A stretch of DNA of 64,000 nucleotides from Spiroplasma endosymbiont of Polydrusus cervinus (GCF_964019755.1 NZ_OZ026469.1:248001-312000); one strand, 5' to 3'; counted from the first letter of the stretch, positions 30,613 through 40,941 are shown. The notes: a model not told the origin generated them from the letters alone. Translations and numbers: made by a program.

Positions 30613-31221
30613 TTATTTACTATAAATGGCTACAACCTGTCCCGATAAAACTTCAATATTCCCCGTTGACCCAATAAATTCATTACTAACAGCATTCGGG
30701 GATAACTCTGCTAACTGAAATTGCTTAACATTATATTTTAAATTAGTAATTGTTACAGTTGCTGATTGCAAACTAAATAAGGAAAAATAACGATATGCCG
30801 GTTTAGCAAGCACTTCATTCATCCCTGGTTTTAATAAATAAGCATAAGTATGATCATTCATAAAAATAATATTGTAATGATAAATAAAGTAAAAACAACT
30901 CAATTGCATATCGAACCGCTCACCTTGTGCAATAAAAAAAATTTCTTGTGGTTCTAATTTAAGAGCCTCCTGAAGGGCTAATTCCCCATCAAGATAATCT
31001 TTCATTTCCAGAACTACTAAAACTTCTTTTGCCTTACTAGTAATTAACTTTGCTTCCGATGCTGTTAAACTATCTTGATCACAACAAAAAAAATCAAAAG
31101 TATCAAAAGTTTTAATTAAATCTAACGATCCCCGCTCAACCCCAATTTTATAATAATCTTGATAAGGCTGTAAATCGAGGTTTGTTTCAGAACAAACAAT
31201 TACCACCTTACTTGCTTTCAT
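30613..31221 (-). CDS. thiN: thiamine pyrophosphokinase
   Basis: Transfers pyrophosphate from ATP to thiamine to make the cofactor TPP. 202 aa, ATG at 31221 overlapping rpe by 14 nt. Features: IGVERGSLDLI and CCDQDSL, the counterparts of the G-x-D and D-x-DS motifs of the TPK catalytic domain; the C-terminal beta domain contains YFSLFSLQSATVTITNLKYN and SNEFIG, typical of the thiamine-binding domain. Last gene of prkC-rsgA-rpe-thiN, the order usual in Firmicutes and Mollicutes. Confidence 0.85.
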   Translation of the reverse strand: MKASKVVIVCSETNLDLQPYQDYYKIGVERGSLDLIKTFDTFDFFCCDQDSLTASEAKLITSKAKEVLVVLEMKDYLDGELALQEALKLEPQEIFFIAQGERFDMQLSCFYFIYHYNIIFMNDHTYAYLLKPGMNEVLAKPAYRYFSLFSLQSATVTITNLKYNVKQFQLAELSPNAVSNEFIGSTGNIEVLSGQVVAIYSK

Positions 31222-31888
31222 CAGTCATTAATTCCTTTACACGGGTTGCTAAATCAGCGTGGCCAAATAAATAACTTCCGGCAACTAAAACATCAACCCC
31301 ATATTGTTTACAAACCTTAGCCGTCTCAGCATTAATTCCACCATCAACTTCAATTAAAGTCTGCATCTTATTTTGGTCAAGATAATTTCGTAATGTTTTA
31401 ATCTTGCTTGCGGCGGTCCCTATAAAAGCTTGCCCCCCAAAACCAGGCTCAACAGTCATTATTAATACTAAATCAAGACTATTTAAATGCGAAATAAGTA
31501 GATCAATTGGTGTTGCTGGTTTAATGGCTAACCCAATTTTTAACTTTAATTTTGCGCGTAAAGTTAAAAATTCTGTTAATTGCGATGGGGTTAATGCTTC
31601 ATAATGCAATGTTATGGCTGAAGATCCCGCTTGAATAAATGGCATTAAATAATTTTCAACACTATCATTTTTAATTTTAACCATTAAATGACAATCAAGA
31701 AATAAATCACTATAATTAGTAATATCAGCTAAAATTTTTGGACCAAAAGTTAAATTTGGTACAAAGTCACCATCCATTACATCAAAGTGAATTCATTGCG
31801 CTCCGGCTGCTTTAATAGCCATTAATTCGTCTTTTAATATTAAATAATTTGCACTTAAAACACTCGGTGCAACAATATATTTTTTCAT
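31208..31888 (-). CDS. rpe: ribulose-phosphate 3-epimerase
   Basis: Interconverts ribulose 5-phosphate and xylulose 5-phosphate in the cytosol. 226 aa TIM barrel: APSVLSANY near the start, HFDVMDGDFVPN and FLDCHLMVK (metal ligands D and H), MTVEPGFGGQAF, EVDGGIN and the phosphate-binding VLVAGSYLFG. Two adjacent ATGs (31888 and 31891) follow AGAGGT; 31888 has the better spacing. 12 nt downstream of rsgA. Confidence 0.92.
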
Positions 31889-31900
31889 CATTACCTCTTT

Positions 31901-32770
31901 CTATTGTTCTTGCATAATTCGCACATAATCATTATAAAAAAACTTCGGAATAATATTTTCTTGCACTAAGGCTTTTATTTTACAATGGGGTTCATGTAAG
32001 TGTAAACAAGTTCGAAACTTACATTCACTAGCATACTGATTAAAAAAATGATACGCGAGGGCTAAACCGCTTTTTTCATAATCTCTTAAATCAAAGGTTG
32101 AAAAACCTGGCGTATCTGCAATCATACCATGTAATAGTTCATATAAGGCACTTGTTGTTGTTGTATGCTTCCCCTGCCCTAAGGCTTTTGAAATTTTTTG
32201 AGTTTTAATTATTTCCGCTTGTAATAAAGTATTTAATGTTGACGACTTGCCACTTCCCGTTTGACCAGTAAAAACTGAAATTTTATTTTGAAAAAGTTGT
32301 TCAAATTGTTGTCATGTTTTTTTGTCATCCTTTTTATTACTAATAAAATAAACATCATACCCTAAGGCTGGATATCAATTAAAATATTTTTGATAAAGGT
32401 CCTCTGTTTGTACTAAGTCTTTCTTAGTAAAAACAATCACTGGTTTTAAACTTTTATATTCAATAAATGCTAAATATTTATTTAATAAATATGAATTAAA
32501 AGTTGGCTCGATCATTGCTGTAATAATAATAACTTGATCAACATTGGTAATTCGGGGGCGATATAATTCATTTTTTCGTGGTTTAATTTGATAAATAATT
32601 CCTTGTTTGTCATTTTGGATTTCAAACTGAACATAGTCCCCAACAACTGGTTTAATCTCTTGATGGCGAAATAACCCTTTTGCTTTACATGCATAAACCT
32701 GTTGGTCAGCATCATTTTTCACATAACAAAACTGGCTAACAATGCAAATAATCATTCCTTTTTGATGCAT
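31901..32770 (-). CDS. rsgA: ribosome small subunit GTPase RsgA
   Basis: GTPase in late 30S maturation. 289 aa with an N-terminal OB fold (VVGDYVQFEI), the circularly permuted G domain in the order G4 (TKKD), G1 (GQTGSGKSS) and G3 (DTPGF), and a C-terminal zinc finger (CKFRTCLHLHEPHCKIK). ATG at 32770, 6 nt after the prkC stop, with AAGGTAAAG. In-frame UGA is Trp. Confidence 0.92.
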
Positions 32771-32776
32771 ATTACT

Positions 32777-33790
32777 TTACCTTGTTAAAAACAACCAAAG
32801 GCAAACCATCGCAATAATAAAAACAACAAACAAAAAACTAAACCATCAGACAACCTTAATTCTTAAAAACCATGGGTAAGAATAATAGCGATCATACAGT
32901 TTATGTGACTTCCCTTTTACAGCAATTAAATTAGATAATTTTAATGGTTTATCATTTTGATGTTCAATTGTTTCAACTACTTGTAAACTAGTATTAAACT
33001 CCGTAACCGTTTGAAAACGCTCACTGGGGTCTTTGGCAATTGCTTTTAAAATAACATTTTCCAAACTTTGTGGTAACATTGGATTCACTAAGCGCGGACG
33101 TAATGGTAATTCTTTAACATGCTTCACCGCAATAAATGTTGGATTTTTCCCAACAAACGGCGCTGTTCCAATTGCTAACTCATATAATATAATTCCTAAT
33201 GCATAAATATCACTGCGTTTAGTGGCTGGTTTCGACTGAACAATTTCAGGAGCCATATATTTTGAGGTTCCAATAATCTTGCTGCTTTCTAAATCTTCAC
33301 TATTTTCTAAAATTGCGACTCCAAAATCAGCAACTTTGATTTTTCCATCATATGAAATTAAAATATTTTCTGGTTTAATATCCCGGTGAATAATATCATT
33401 TTGGTGTGCTTCTGTAATTGCTAAATTAATTTCATCAAAAAAATATAATAATTCTTTAACAGTACACGGTCCTAATGTTAATAAACGGTCTTTTAAAGTA
33501 TAACCTTTCACTAATTCTAAAACTAAACAATGACGATCATATGCTTCAAATGAACCATAAACCTTAACAACATTATTATGGGAAAATTGCGCAATTGAAT
33601 TGTATTCTTTATTAAAACGTTCCACTGCTTCTTTATTCTTTGATAAAGTTAATGTCATAATTTTAATTGCAACATGGCGTTTTAATAACATATCGTACCC
33701 TTCAAAAACTTCAGCCATTCCACCATCAGCAATTTTAGCTAAAATCTGATATCGATTATGTAAAATCGTTCCAATTGTGATTGGTTTCAT
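32777..33790 (-). CDS. prkC: serine/threonine protein kinase PrkC-like
   Basis: Phosphorylates proteins on Ser/Thr. 337 aa: Gly loop GGMAEVFEG, lysine in VAIKI, catalytic HRDIKPEN, DFG in VADFGVA, MAPE, then a C-terminal membrane helix (WWFSFLFVVFIIAMVCLWLF) that follows two UGG/UGA Trp codons. No PASTA domains, as usual for wall-less bacteria. ATG at 33790 is chosen because the upstream GTG at 33799 lies in the ribosome binding site. Its usual partner prpC is on the other strand beyond a palindromic repeat. Confidence 0.9.
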
Positions 33791-33872
33791 TTTCTCCACC
33801 CTTTACTTTATTATTTCAACTTGTAAACATCATAACACAAAAAACACGAATAAAAAACAAACTGTAAATTGT

Positions 33873-34059
33873 GTATGCTGTAAAACTAAATGATAAAAAG
33901 TTAATAAAATTATAACAAATTAAAAATAAAAAACAATAATCACAAAAAATATTAAATTAAAAACAATATTTTTAATTTAATATTTTTTGTGATTATTGTT
34001 TTTTATTTTTAATTTGTTATAATTTTATTAACTTTTTATCATTTAGTTTTACAGCATAC
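33873..34059. repeat. complete 187-bp palindromic repeat (MITE-like)
   Basis: Two near-perfect arms of about 90 bp, ends GTATGCTGTAAAAC and GTTTTACAGCATAC. Each arm contains TTGTTT-N16-TATAAT pointing outward (right arm: 33996-34001 and 34018-34023), facing rlmN on one side and prkC on the other. Half or damaged copies occur at 16421, 20592, 30484, 35902, 38092, 51128 and 54600. One arm equals the 3' end region of the IS30 family-2 element, suggesting descent from it. Confidence 0.8.
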
Positions 34060-34080
34060 AATATAAAAATGGAGTGGAAA

Positions 34081-35121
34081 ATGATGACATCAATTTTTGA
34101 ATATCGGAAAGAGGAATTACAATTAGACTTAGTTGTGCATGGTTTTAAAAAATATTTGGCAGAGCAAATTTTTGATTGAATATATATCAAAAACATATAT
34201 TCTTTTGATGAAATGACAAATATTTCAAAAACGGACCGAATTAAATTACAAGAATATTATACAATTGAGCCATTAAAAATTGTTGTGCAACAACAATCAA
34301 AAGATGGAACAATAAAATTTTTATTTCAATTAGCAGATGACTATAAAATTGAAACAGTTTTAATGCCGAAAAATTATGGTAATTCAGTTTGTGTCACAAC
34401 ACAAGTTGGATGTAATATGGCTTGCACTTTTTGTGCCTCAGGGCTATTAAAGAAGACGCGTAATTTATCAACTGCTGAAATTATCCAACAAGTTATGATG
34501 GTTAACCGTTACTTAGCAGCAACGCAAGATCGTGTTAGTCACATTGTTGTAATGGGGATTGGGGAACCATTTGATAATTTTGATAATACCCTTAAGTTTG
34601 TTAACATTATTAATGATGCAAAAGGTTATCAAATTGGCGCTCGTCATATTACAATTTCAACTTGTGGTTTGATTCCTAAAATTAAACAATTTGCGGAGTT
34701 AAAAACGCAAGTTAATTTAGCTATTTCGTTGCATGCACCAAACAATACGATTCGTAATCAATTAATGCCAATTAATAAAGCTTACCCAGTGGAAAAACTA
34801 ATGGGTGCTGTGCGTTATTATATTGAATTAACTAATCGTCGGGTTACTTTTGAATATATTTTAATTGAGGATGTTAATGATAGTCGTGAAACAGCGTTAG
34901 AATTAGCAAAATTAATTCGGGGATTAAATGCTTATGTTAATTTAATTCCCTATAATACGGTCGTAGAAAATGGTTATCAACGTAGCACTAAAATTAATCA
35001 ATTTTTTGAAACTTTACAACAACAAAAAATTAATTGTATTGTACGGCGTGAATTTGGTCATGATATTGATGCTGCTTGTGGACAATTGTGCGCTAAAAAT
35101 GAAGGGATTATTAGAAAATAA
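34081..35121 (+). CDS. rlmN: 23S rRNA/tRNA adenine-C2 methyltransferase RlmN
   Basis: Radical SAM methylation of A2503 in 23S rRNA and A37 in some tRNAs. 346 aa with UGA Trp at residue 33. N-terminal HhH-like region, radical SAM motif CNMACTFC, MGIGEPFDNFDNT, STCGLIP and the C-terminal catalytic Cys in DAACGQLC. Two ATG codons (34081 and 34084) follow GGAGTGG. The palindromic repeat ends 21 nt upstream and may supply its promoter. prpC follows after 2 nt. Confidence 0.93.
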
Positions 35122-35123
35122 TT

Positions 35124-35885
35124 ATGCAAATACAGTTTGGATATAAAACTGATATTGGTGCTTATCGTAGTAGTAATCAAGATTACTTTGATTTTGCTAA
35201 TAATAGTTTTAATAATTATATTGCGATTGTTTGTGACGGAATGGGTGGCCATCAGCATGGGGAAATTGCTAGTAAAATGGCGGTTGATAGTTTAGTCGAA
35301 TATTTTAAACGAACAAATTTTAATCACTTATCGGATGAAGAAATGAACAAATGATTTCGACAGACAATTTTAGCAATTCAAGAAGAAATGGTCACTTATG
35401 CGCAAGTTTATCCTGATACGAGTGATATGGGAACAACTGTTGTGGCAGCATTAATTGCAAATGGAAAAGTATATGTAATTAATATTGGTGATTCACGGTT
35501 ATATAAATTTTATCATGATAAAATTTATCAAATTACGACTGATCAAAATATGGAAAATTCAATCGAGTATCGGGAAAAACAAGAATTAGAATTTCAAGGT
35601 CAGTATAAAAAACAATATAATATGCATACTTTTTGAAAAGTATTAACAAGTGCCTTAGGACCAACTAAGAATTTAAAAATTGATACTTATGTAATTGAAG
35701 ATATTAAGGGGCAATATTTATTAACAACAGATGGTATTCATGATTATGTTGATGAAATTGATTTGATTGAAACCTTAAAATCAGCAAATAAATTAAATGA
35801 TAAAGTTAAAATTTTAATTGATAGGGCATTAGAAAACTTATCAACCGATAATTTAACAGGCGTTGTTTTTGAAATAACAGATTAA
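35124..35885 (+). CDS. prpC: PP2C-type protein phosphatase PrpC/Stp
   Basis: Removes phosphate from Ser/Thr, opposing PrkC. 253 aa with UGA Trp. Metal-binding motifs: SNQDYFDFA, CDGMGGHQHGE, INIGDSRLYKF, LTTDGIHDYV and STDNLTG at the C-terminus. Coupled to rlmN. A terminator overlaps the stop codon, so prkC is not co-transcribed here, unlike the usual prpC-prkC overlap. Confidence 0.92.
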
Positions 35886-35901
35886 AGCCCTGTTATTTTT
35901 T
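35873..35901 (+). terminator. terminator overlapping the prpC stop
   Basis: AATAACAG (35873-35880) pairs with CTGTTATT (35890-35897), followed by six T. Immediately after it comes a palindromic-repeat tip, TACAGTATAC. Confidence 0.65.
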
Positions 35902-35910
35902 ACAGTATAC

Positions 35911-36030
35911 AACCGATAAATTTAAAAAACAAATTATTTTACTTTATCAAAATGGTAAAACCATTCTTGAAATTTTTAAGGAATATGGGGTGTCAAAATC
36001 AGTCGTATATCAGTAAATTGAAAAATTTAA
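35911..36030 (+). pseudogene. transposase OrfA fragment (HTH)
   Basis: Reads TDKFKKQIILLYQNGKTILE ... YGVSKSVVYQ then TAA and IEKFNNS: an N-terminal HTH of the IS3/IS150 type, different from the 1229-bp IS. It has a nonsense codon (Trp expected) and no start; it begins directly after the repeat tip. Confidence 0.5.
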
Positions 36031-36043
36031 TAATTCTCGATCT

Positions 36044-37372
36044 TTACCTTGTAAATTGAACTTGTCCTACAGTATTGCCAAATTCATCTTTTCTTCTAAA
36101 ATATGATGATGCTTGGGTACTGATGATATTATCAACTGTTCCACCATTTACTTTTATTTTGTTTGGTGGAGTTATTTTTCAATCTTTAGATCAATAAAAT
36201 TTAGAATCAATATTTTCTCTATGAGTAGTTTTTCCAACAGTAGGATTAGTTGCTGTTGAACTTGCTTGGTCAGTCATAACAATACCTTCATTATTTTTTT
36301 TGCTTTCAAAAATAATATCTATTTTCCATATCTTTTTTTCAATCTTTATAACCAGTTATCATAGTTGGTTGAATACCTTGAATATTATATCAACTTACTT
36401 CAGGTGATGCATAAGTATTTATTTTATCAGGAGGAGTAGGAAACATATTATACATTAATAAATCTCTTGAATTTATTACTTTTGTATTAAATTGACCTTT
36501 AATAATTGGTCTACCAATCACAGGTATATCAAAAAAGATCGGATTACGATAAAATTTAACAGCCATTGCTCTAACGCCGGGATCTTTTAATAAAACCTCA
36601 TCTAATTCAACAATACCTTTATTTAGTTTTTCATCATAAGTTATTTTAGGAAAATAATAACCTTCACCTGGCGCTGATGTTTGAATAAATTGTCGCACTG
36701 ATAAACCACTATTACTAATTTTGTCATTAATACTTGAAAATGTAATTTCTTGTCATAAAAAACTACCATCATATGGTGAATAATAATTAATAACACTTGA
36801 TGGATATAATCATTGTCTATCTTGCGGTGCAATATTTATATTACCACCACCAATATTTAAACCATGGTCATTAAAAATAGTATAAAAATTATAATAATCA
36901 TTAATATTTATTTTATCATCATATTCATCTAAAATTAATAAAGTATACTGTCTTTATGTTGATTGTTGGGTAAATACTTGTTCAAATTTAGCATCACCAA
37001 ATTGAATTGAACTTCTATCATCAATAATATAAGCATCTCAATATTTACCAACTTTAACCTCTTTTGTATAAAAATTATCGGCTTTATTATCATTATTAAT
37101 AAAATAACTTAATTTATATTGCTTTAAGTATGCTAACATTCTATTAATATCATGAATATTTTCACCATCAATTAATTTTCAATAAACATTGCTATTTTCA
37201 TCTTTTAATTTCATAGCAAACGGTGTTTCATTATTTGATCATATTGTTTAATTAATTGGTTGTTTACTAAAATCATCAATCGTTAAGATATTGATTTCTT
37301 CACCTTTATGTTTTTGAACTATTTTTAAACTATCTTGTCATTGAGCAATCGTACTTTCCATATTATCAAAAT
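36044..37372 (-). pseudogene. phage virion protein (copy C, 5' end lost, damaged)
   Basis: Runs from the IS mini-element at 37372 to TAA at 36044. It lacks about the first 75 codons of the gene seen at 9344. Nonsense codons occur at 37249 and near 36956, and an extra A near 36298 shifts the frame. It gives the only view of the native C-terminus (GIVMTDQASSTATNPTVGKT ... NTVGQVQFTR). An open middle part includes VRQFIQTSAPGEGYYFPKIT and the VKFYRNPIFFDIPVIGRP segment. A virion role is inferred from position after portal. Confidence 0.5.
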
Positions 37373-37469
37373 TAGACTGCACCCAAAAAAGTAAGTAAAG
37401 AAAAAAAGTCTTTGCTAAACTTTAGACTGCACCCTGTTTAGTAAGTATTAATAAACAGGGTGCAGTCTA
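37373..37469. repeat. 97-bp IS3-derived mini-element
   Basis: First 50 bp equal the IS3 left end; then comes an inverted right end and, after an 11-nt loop, a direct right end, forming an 18-bp perfect hairpin TAGACTGCACCCTGTTTA...TAAACAGGGTGCAGTCTA. Both outer ends match the IS termini. No coding capacity. Confidence 0.7.
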
Positions 37470-38040
37470 GTCTAATACTTGCTTTTTTACTAAATAAAAT
37501 ATGATAAAAAAGTATTTTTGATTTACGATTTACTAAAACTAACAAATAAAAATTACCACAATCAAGAGTATACATTTCTCAAATTCCACTAAAACTTAAA
37601 TCATTTCCATAATCATTTAAAAATTGCTTATAATTTCTAATATTAAGTAATTTTCCACGATTATCATTTTGTTCCCCATTTTTTGTTTTTCTTTTTTTAT
37701 TTTTAAAATATAGCATTTCTTTTTTTAAATTAAAATAACCTAATTTAATATATTTATACATTGTTTTAAAACATACACCAAATTTTACATTATATTGTAA
37801 TTCATACGAAGTAATAATATTTTGTGGCGAACAACCAAAATTATTATATTCATTAGAAAAATGACTTAATTCTTGTGAATTTAACATTGAATATTTACGA
37901 CATTGTTTTTTATTTTTATCATGTATTTTTTGTGCTTTTGCAGCATTATAATTATTAATATTATCAAAACATATTTAACTCTTGCCAAATAGTTCTATAA
38001 TCTCTATTCATTTGCTTAGAAATTTTTCGAATATTAATGT
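37470..38040 (-). pseudogene. IS30-family transposase, family 2, N-terminal fragment
   Basis: Reads NIRKISKQMNRDYRTIWQEL (HTH), a frameshift near 37970, then MLNSQELSHFSNEYNNFG ... and a start of the catalytic domain (YTLDCGNFYLLVLVNRKS). It stops at the mini-element. Same family as 54772-56997. Confidence 0.65.
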
Positions 38041-38091
38041 TTGTAAATTGTAAATACCAAATCATAAAAATATAAAGGATAGTAATTATTT

Positions 38092-38179
38092 TTAATTTAA
38101 TATTTTTTGTGATTATTGTTTTTTATTTTTAATTTGTTATAATTTTATTAACTTTTTATGATTTACTTTTACAGTATAC
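38092..38179 (+). repeat. half copy of the palindromic GTATAC repeat
   Basis: Right arm (TTTGTGATTATTGTTTTTT ... ACTTTTACAGTATAC), including the outward TTGTTT-N16-TATAAT toward 38181. Confidence 0.65.
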
Positions 38180-38180
38180 A

Positions 38181-38345
38181 ATCTATTAAAATTAAAGATG
38201 AATCAGAAAAGAAAGAAATTAATATAAAATATTTTGTTTTAAAATATTAAAATATCAAGAATTAATATTAGCCGAAGAGAAAACATTAGAGAAGCTTGTT
38301 AATCCTAGTCATATGTTAACGAACATTGATGATTTTTTTAAATAA
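38181..38345 (+). pseudogene. C-terminal fragment of an unknown protein
   Basis: SIKIKDESEKKEINIKYFVL, then after a frameshift ELILAEEKTLEKLVNPSHML to TAA at 38345. It has no start and begins exactly at the repeat end, so the 5' part was lost there. Not recognised. Confidence 0.35.
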
Positions 38346-38417
38346 TATAAAGGGAAAGATAACGAAAAATTAACAATTTAATTAGGAAAATATAATAAAA
38401 TTATTGATAGGGAACTA

Positions 38418-38445
38418 TTGCTTTATTATATTTTCTAGTTATAAT
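38418..38445 (+). promoter_or_regulatory. promoter of the Asp23-family gene
   Basis: TTGCTT (38418-38423), 16-nt spacer, TATAAT (38440-38445), 33 nt before the ATG at 38479. Confidence 0.5.
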
Positions 38446-38478
38446 TAATAATGTTAATTTAGTTTAGTGGTGATTTTT

Positions 38479-38817
38479 ATGATTGAGAAAATTAATGTAG
38501 CTAAAATTGCAGATTTGGTTCATGCAGCAGTTATTACAGTACCTGGGGTAGCTGGGTTCGCAAAAATTGATGATACTGAAAATAATGAAGAAAATGTGAT
38601 AATGTTGCTTAAAGATTACTCACAGTCAATTAAATTGAGACAAGATGGTCGTAACTTTTATATCGATATGTTTATAATTTTGCTTGAAGGAGTAAATATT
38701 AAGGATATTGCGCAAGAAATACAAATTAGGATTAAATATGAGTTAGAAAAGTTAGATATTTATTCAAATGACATTATGATTTATGTTAATGTAAATATTC
38801 AAGATTTATTAATTTAG
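38479..38817 (+). CDS. Asp23/Gls24 family envelope stress-type protein
   Basis: 112 aa. MIEKINVAKIADLVHAAVIT followed by VPGVAGFAKI and later FYIDMFIILLEGVNIKDIAQEIQIRI match the Asp23/Gls24 fold (YloU type). In Firmicutes this gene sits directly before fakA, as here. ATG at 38479 is preferred to GTG at 38467, which coincides with the weak GGTG binding site. Role not established; likely membrane or cell-surface associated. Confidence 0.8.
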   Translation: MIEKINVAKIADLVHAAVITVPGVAGFAKIDDTENNEENVIMLLKDYSQSIKLRQDGRNFYIDMFIILLEGVNIKDIAQEIQIRIKYELEKLDIYSNDIMIYVNVNIQDLLI

Positions 38818-38927
38818 GAAAGTTTATTAAAAACGAGATATTTAGAATGATGCAAGATTTACAATTATATCACTTAGGAGAGTTAAAAAAGGAAAAGTAA
38901 TTGATGAAAAATGTAAAGGTGATAGAA

Positions 38928-40547
38928 ATGGAATTTAATGCAAAATCTTTTAAAGATTCACTGATTAGCGGCTATAATAATTTATATAATTTTTATCCAG
39001 AAATTGATAAATTAAATGTTTTTCCAGTTCCTGATGGTGATACAGGAACAAATATGAATTTAACAATGAGTAATGCTGTCAAGGAAATCAATGAGTTCAA
39101 TTCGGAATCAATTAGTAAGATTGCTGATATTTTTGCGCGTGGCTTAATTATGGGCGCGCGTGGGAATTCGGGAGTTATTTTATCACAGATTTTTCGTGGT
39201 TTTGCGAACAGCTTAAAGGAATTTGATGAATTAAATTTTGATTCAGTTAAAGCGGGAATTTCCCAAGCGAATGAAGTTGCTTATAAAGCGGTAATGAAAC
39301 CGGTTGAAGGAACAATTTTAACAGTAATTCGCGAAACAGCAGAGCATGTTTCAACATTAGATCAGGAAATTTCTGTGCCAGAATTATTTCAAAAAATTGT
39401 TGATTTTGCAACAGAATCATTAAATCATACACCAGAGTTATTACCCGTTTTAAAAGAAGTTGGGGTTGTTGATTCCGGTGGTTTTGGTTTAGTAAAAATT
39501 TTTGAAGGAATTACAGAATATTGAAAAACAGGAAAAATTGTGCCACAACAAAAAAAACAAGTCGAAAATGTTGGTGAAAATATTGTGATGGCTTTGCAAA
39601 ATGAAGAATTCGGTTATTGTACTGAAGCAATTGTGATGCTCGATAGTAAGCATATTAATAAAATTAATGTTACGCAAGTTCGTCAAAAATTAGAGGACCA
39701 AGGTGGAAAATCAATTGTCGCTGTTGTTGATAATGATATTTTAAAAGTTCATGTTCATACTTTACTGCCCGGCCATATTTTAACTTTTTTACAACAACAT
39801 GGTGAAATTAAAAATATTAAAATTGAAAATATGAATTTACAAGCCGAAAAACATATTAAAACAATTAAAGTTGATCGGCAATTGAAAAATCCGGCCTCTA
39901 TTATCGCTGTTATACCATCAAATGGGATTGCTAATTTCTTTAAAACTGACTTAAATATTCAATTTACGGTTAATGGTGGTGCATCAATGAATCCATCAAC
40001 AGATGATTATTTAAGTGCTATTGAAGCGGTTGATGCAGTTGATGTCTTTATTTTGCCAAATAATAGTAATGCGATTTTAGCCGCGCAACAAGCCGCAAAA
40101 GTTGAACGTAAATCAAATGTCTATGTCATACCAACAACATCCGTTCAAGAAGGAATGGTAGCGGCGTTGTCATTTGAATCAGGAGAAGCTCCTAAAAAGA
40201 TTTATTCAACTTTAAAATCAAGTCTTAAAAATGTGACAAGTTTATCAATTACGATTTCTGCTAAAACAGCTTCAATTGATGGGATTAAGATTAATAAAGG
40301 GGAATACATGGGGATTATGAACAAAAAAATTATTTGTTCATACCCAACCTTAACAAAAACAATGAAATATTTGTTTAACCGCGCAATTAATAAATCAACC
40401 GAAATTGTTACAATTTTTACTGGTGAAGAAGCTGAAACATGGGATATCAATGCAATTCGAAAATATTTAGATGAAAGTTTCGATGTTGAATATGAATTCA
40501 TTGATGGTGACCAAACATTATATCCATTTTTAATTGCTGTTGAATAA
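38928..40547 (+). CDS. fakA: fatty acid kinase FakA (DAK2/DegV-linked)
   Basis: ATP-dependent phosphorylation of fatty acids delivered by FakB (DegV) proteins, feeding phospholipid synthesis from exogenous fatty acids. 539 aa. N-terminal DhaL domain: PVPDGDTGTNM and MGARGNSGVILSQIFRGF; middle and C-terminal FakA domains (VGVVDSGGFGL, HVHTLLPG, VIPSNGIANFF, FTGEEAET). ATG at 38928 follows AAAGGTGA; an earlier ATG at 38904 is possible. In-frame UGA at 39522 is Trp. Confidence 0.9.
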
Positions 40548-40583
40548 AAAAGAAAATAAATTTAAGTTTTTTATTTATTTGTC

Positions 40584-40611
40584 TTGAAATGAATTATGAA
40601 TATGATAATAT
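40584..40611 (+). promoter_or_regulatory. possible promoter of the tRNA cluster
   Basis: TTGAAA (40584-40589), 16-nt spacer, TAATAT (40606-40611), about 20 nt before the first tRNA. Confidence 0.35.
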
Positions 40612-40631
40612 GTTAGGGGTTTAGATTTTAT

Positions 40632-40707
40632 GGCACTATAGCCAAGGTGGCTAAGGCATGGGACTGCAACTCCCCGATCGTCGGTTCGAATCCGACTAGT
40701 GCCTCCA
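40632..40707 (+). tRNA. tRNA-Cys (GCA)
   Basis: 76 nt cloverleaf, acceptor GGCACTA/TAGTGCC, anticodon loop CTGCAAC, TTCGAAT in the T loop, encoded CCA. First of ten tRNAs. Confidence 0.95.
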
Positions 40708-40747
40708 TTTAAATCTATTTAACATTTAAATATAGTTTTACTTCTAT

Positions 40748-40824
40748 GCGCTTATAGATCAATTGGATAGATCGTTTGACTACGGATCAAAAGGCTGAGG
40801 GTTCGAATCCTTCTAGGCGCGCCA
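40748..40824 (+). tRNA. tRNA-Arg (ACG)
   Basis: 77 nt, acceptor GCGCTTA/TAGGCGC, anticodon loop CTACGGA, encoded CCA. Confidence 0.93.
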
Positions 40825-40847
40825 TTTATTTAAATGTTATTTTTTTT

Positions 40848-40924
40848 CGGAAAGTAGCTTAGCTTGGTAGAGCACTCGGTTTGGGACCGAGGGGTCGCAG
40901 GTTCGAATCCTGTCTTTCCGACCA
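40848..40924 (+). tRNA. tRNA-Pro (TGG)
   Basis: 77 nt, acceptor CGGAAAG/CTTTCCG, anticodon loop TTTGGGA, encoded CCA. Confidence 0.95.
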
Positions 40925-40941
40925 TTTTTTATACTATTTTT

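Noticed and set aside
33791-33799. prkC start at the upstream GTG (MEKMKP...)
   Set aside because: That GTG overlaps the GGTGGAG ribosome binding site; ATG at 33790 has correct spacing.
39522-39540. UGA codons as stops splitting FakA, PolC, CdsA, RsgA, RNase R and others
   Set aside because: Conserved domains continue in the same frame across UGA everywhere, so UGA is Trp; these are single genes.
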